A stretch of DNA of 64,000 nt from Bradyrhizobiaceae bacterium (GTDB lineage: Bacteria > Pseudomonadota > Alphaproteobacteria > Rhizobiales > Xanthobacteraceae). Both the position numbers and the translations under genes were made by a program. The stretch lies in NCBI GenBank assembly GCA_020853885.1, contig JADYXZ010000014.1:1-64000 (forward strand), in the 5' to 3' direction. The notes beneath the pieces are model-generated. The model was not told the origin of the DNA and ran no database searches. It saw only the letters and a list, made by a program, of their open reading frames with translations. This document shows positions 62,812-64,000 of the stretch, one piece after another; positions within the stretch are counted from its first letter, which is position 1; each line of letters opens with the position of its first letter.

Positions 62812-64000
62812 TCATTGCGCGGCAACGGTGTCCCCGGCCTCGATCTCTCTTTCCGGCGGCTCGGCATCCGGCCGCTCCTCCGATTGCAGCCGGAACATCT
62901 CCGCGTAGAACCCGCCCCTCTGCATCAGGTCCCGATGCGTGCCCCGCTCGACGATTCGTCCACTTTCGATGACACAGATCTGATCGGCCTGCATGATCGT
63001 GTGCAGCCGGTGCGCGATCGCGATGCATGTGCGGCCCTCGCGCAGCCGCTCGATCGCCATCTGCACCTCGCGCTCCGCCTTGCTGTCGAGCGAGGATGTC
63101 GCCTCGTCGAGCAGGATGATCGGGGCGTTCCGGATCAGCGCGCGGGCGACGGCAATGCGCTGGCGCTGTCCGGCCGAGAGCTTGGCGCCTCCCTCCCCTA
63201 CGCGCGTGTCGTAGCCCTCGGCGAACCCCTTGATGAAGTCGTGCGCGAACGCGGCCTTGGCTGCAGCCTCGATCTCGTCCCGGCCCGCACCAAGCTTGCC
63301 GAAGCCGATGTTCTCCGCAATCGTCCCGTTGAACAGGAAGATGTCCTGCCCGACATACGCGATCTGGCTGCGCAGGGTACGGCGCGGGATCTGTCGGATA
63401 TTGACGCCGTCAATCTCGATCGCCCCGGCCTGCGGCTCGTAGAAGCGCAGGATCAGGGAAACGACCGTCGACTTCCCGCCGCCCGAATGACCGACGAAGG
63501 CTGTCATCTGTCCCGCTTCGGCGACGAACGAGAGGCGACGCAGCACCGGCTCGCCGGGACGATAGGCAAACTCGACATTGTCGAAGCGCACGCGGCCCTT
63601 CCCGATCCGGAAATCGCTCGACTCCGGCTCCGCCGGCTCAAGCGGAGACGAATCGAGAATCTCGAACAGATGCCGCACGGCCACCAGGGTGCGCGTCATA
63701 CTGATTTGCAGGCGCGCGATTCGTTTCGCCGGCTCGTAAGCAAGCAGGAATGCGGTGATGAAGGAGACGAATTCGCCCGGCGTCGCGCCGAGCTCGATCA
63801 CGCGATAGGCGCCATAGAGCAGCACCAGGGCGATCGACAGGCCGCCGAGCGCTTCCATGATGGGGCTGGCGCGGTGCTCGATCCGCGCCAGCGCATTCTG
63901 CCTCTGCTGGATCTTGGCGATGCTGTCGTGCACCCTGTCCCGCATCACCTTTTCCAGCGTGAATGCCTTGACGACAGGAAACCCGCGGATGGTTTCCTGG
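62812..64000 (-). CDS. ABC exporter, MsbA-like (partial, runs off right edge)
   Basis: The C-terminal 396 codons of a fused membrane/ATPase exporter. The remaining membrane domain ends near residue 150 of the visible part; Walker A GHSGGGKSTVV, signature LSAGQRQRIAVARALI and Walker B IILLDEATSSLDSKAE follow. The frame continues past 64000 (EKVMRDRVHDSIAK preceded by ETIRGFPVVKAFTL). It is typical of lipid A or polysaccharide flippases. Confidence 0.9.
   Translation of the reverse strand, partial: QETIRGFPVVKAFTLEKVMRDRVHDSIAKIQQRQNALARIEHRASPIMEALGGLSIALVLLYGAYRVIELGATPGEFVSFITAFLLAYEPAKRIARLQISMTRTLVAVRHLFEILDSSPLEPAEPESSDFRIGKGRVRFDNVEFAYRPGEPVLRRLSFVAEAGQMTAFVGHSGGGKSTVVSLILRFYEPQAGAIEIDGVNIRQIPRRTLRSQIAYVGQDIFLFNGTIAENIGFGKLGAGRDEIEAAAKAAFAHDFIKGFAEGYDTRVGEGGAKLSAGQRQRIAVARALIRNAPIILLDEATSSLDSKAEREVQMAIERLREGRTCIAIAHRLHTIMQADQICVIESGRIVERGTHRDLMQRGGFYAEMFRLQSEERPDAEPPEREIEAGDTVAAQ

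Overview
The window is high-GC DNA from an alphaproteobacterium, most likely of the order Hyphomicrobiales. I infer this from gene content: an FdsGBA-type NAD-linked formate dehydrogenase, several peptide and branched-chain ABC operons, form II CoxSLM molybdenum hydroxylase genes with CoxD/CoxE, and a rhizobial-type intergenic palindrome. I cannot assign a genus from sequence alone.

Positions 1-4900 hold a soluble NAD-dependent formate dehydrogenase operon on the minus strand (fdsG-fdsB-fdsA, fdsA cut by the left edge) with a LysR regulator behind it. Positions 5460-11050 hold a plus-strand run: a TusA-like protein, a DsrE-like protein, a small membrane protein, a 526-residue anchored periplasmic protein of unknown family, a TusA/MetE-C fusion, and selD. 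From 23549 down to 11054 there is a long minus-strand series: Sec-containing membrane formate dehydrogenase fdoG-fdoH-fdoI, fdhE, selA, a Sel1-repeat gene, selB, selC (tRNA-Sec), two unknown small proteins, a lipoate-protein ligase, a DsrE-like protein and a GcvH-like lipoyl carrier. Many junctions are 4-nt ATGA or GTGA overlaps. Thus the full selenocysteine apparatus (selA, selB, selC, selD) sits beside genes resembling the accessory half of the lipoate-dependent sHdr sulfur-oxidation pathway, but no Hdr subunit is present.

Positions 23.9-29.6 kb carry a TlpA-like thioredoxin, a transglutaminase-like exported protein, a canonical TusA, a cysteine desulfurase, and a second selenoprotein whose reading frame is interrupted by an in-frame UGA (U-S-T-C motif). 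A 30-bp copy of the tRNA-Sec 3' end and a decayed copy of the selenoprotein C-terminus lie beside it.

Positions 29.6-42.2 kb are a catabolic accessory region: MarR regulator, FAD oxidoreductase, orphan TRAP-type binding protein, a five-gene peptide-type ABC transporter, a 2-oxo acid/acetoin dehydrogenase E1 pair with a lone lipoyl domain, and an IclR regulator. Positions 42.2-46.1 kb carry an NDH-2 fused to a cyclic-nucleotide-binding domain, a lactonase-like hydrolase, a 3-hydroxyisobutyrate dehydrogenase homologue and a carboxymuconolactone decarboxylase homologue. Positions 46.2-53.5 kb carry a MarR regulator, a complete Liv-type ABC transporter and a feruloyl-CoA-synthetase-like ligase, consistent with aromatic acid uptake and activation. 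Positions 53.8-59.8 kb carry coxS-coxL-coxM (form II) and coxD-coxE. The right end has two methyltransferases, a coxE fragment, a glycosyltransferase and an ABC exporter cut by the window edge.

The most interesting region is 5.4-29.4 kb: selenium insertion, persulfide carriers (three TusA-type, two DsrE-type), a lipoyl carrier with its own ligase, a methyltransferase-type zinc domain fused to a carrier, and two selenoproteins, all in one locus.
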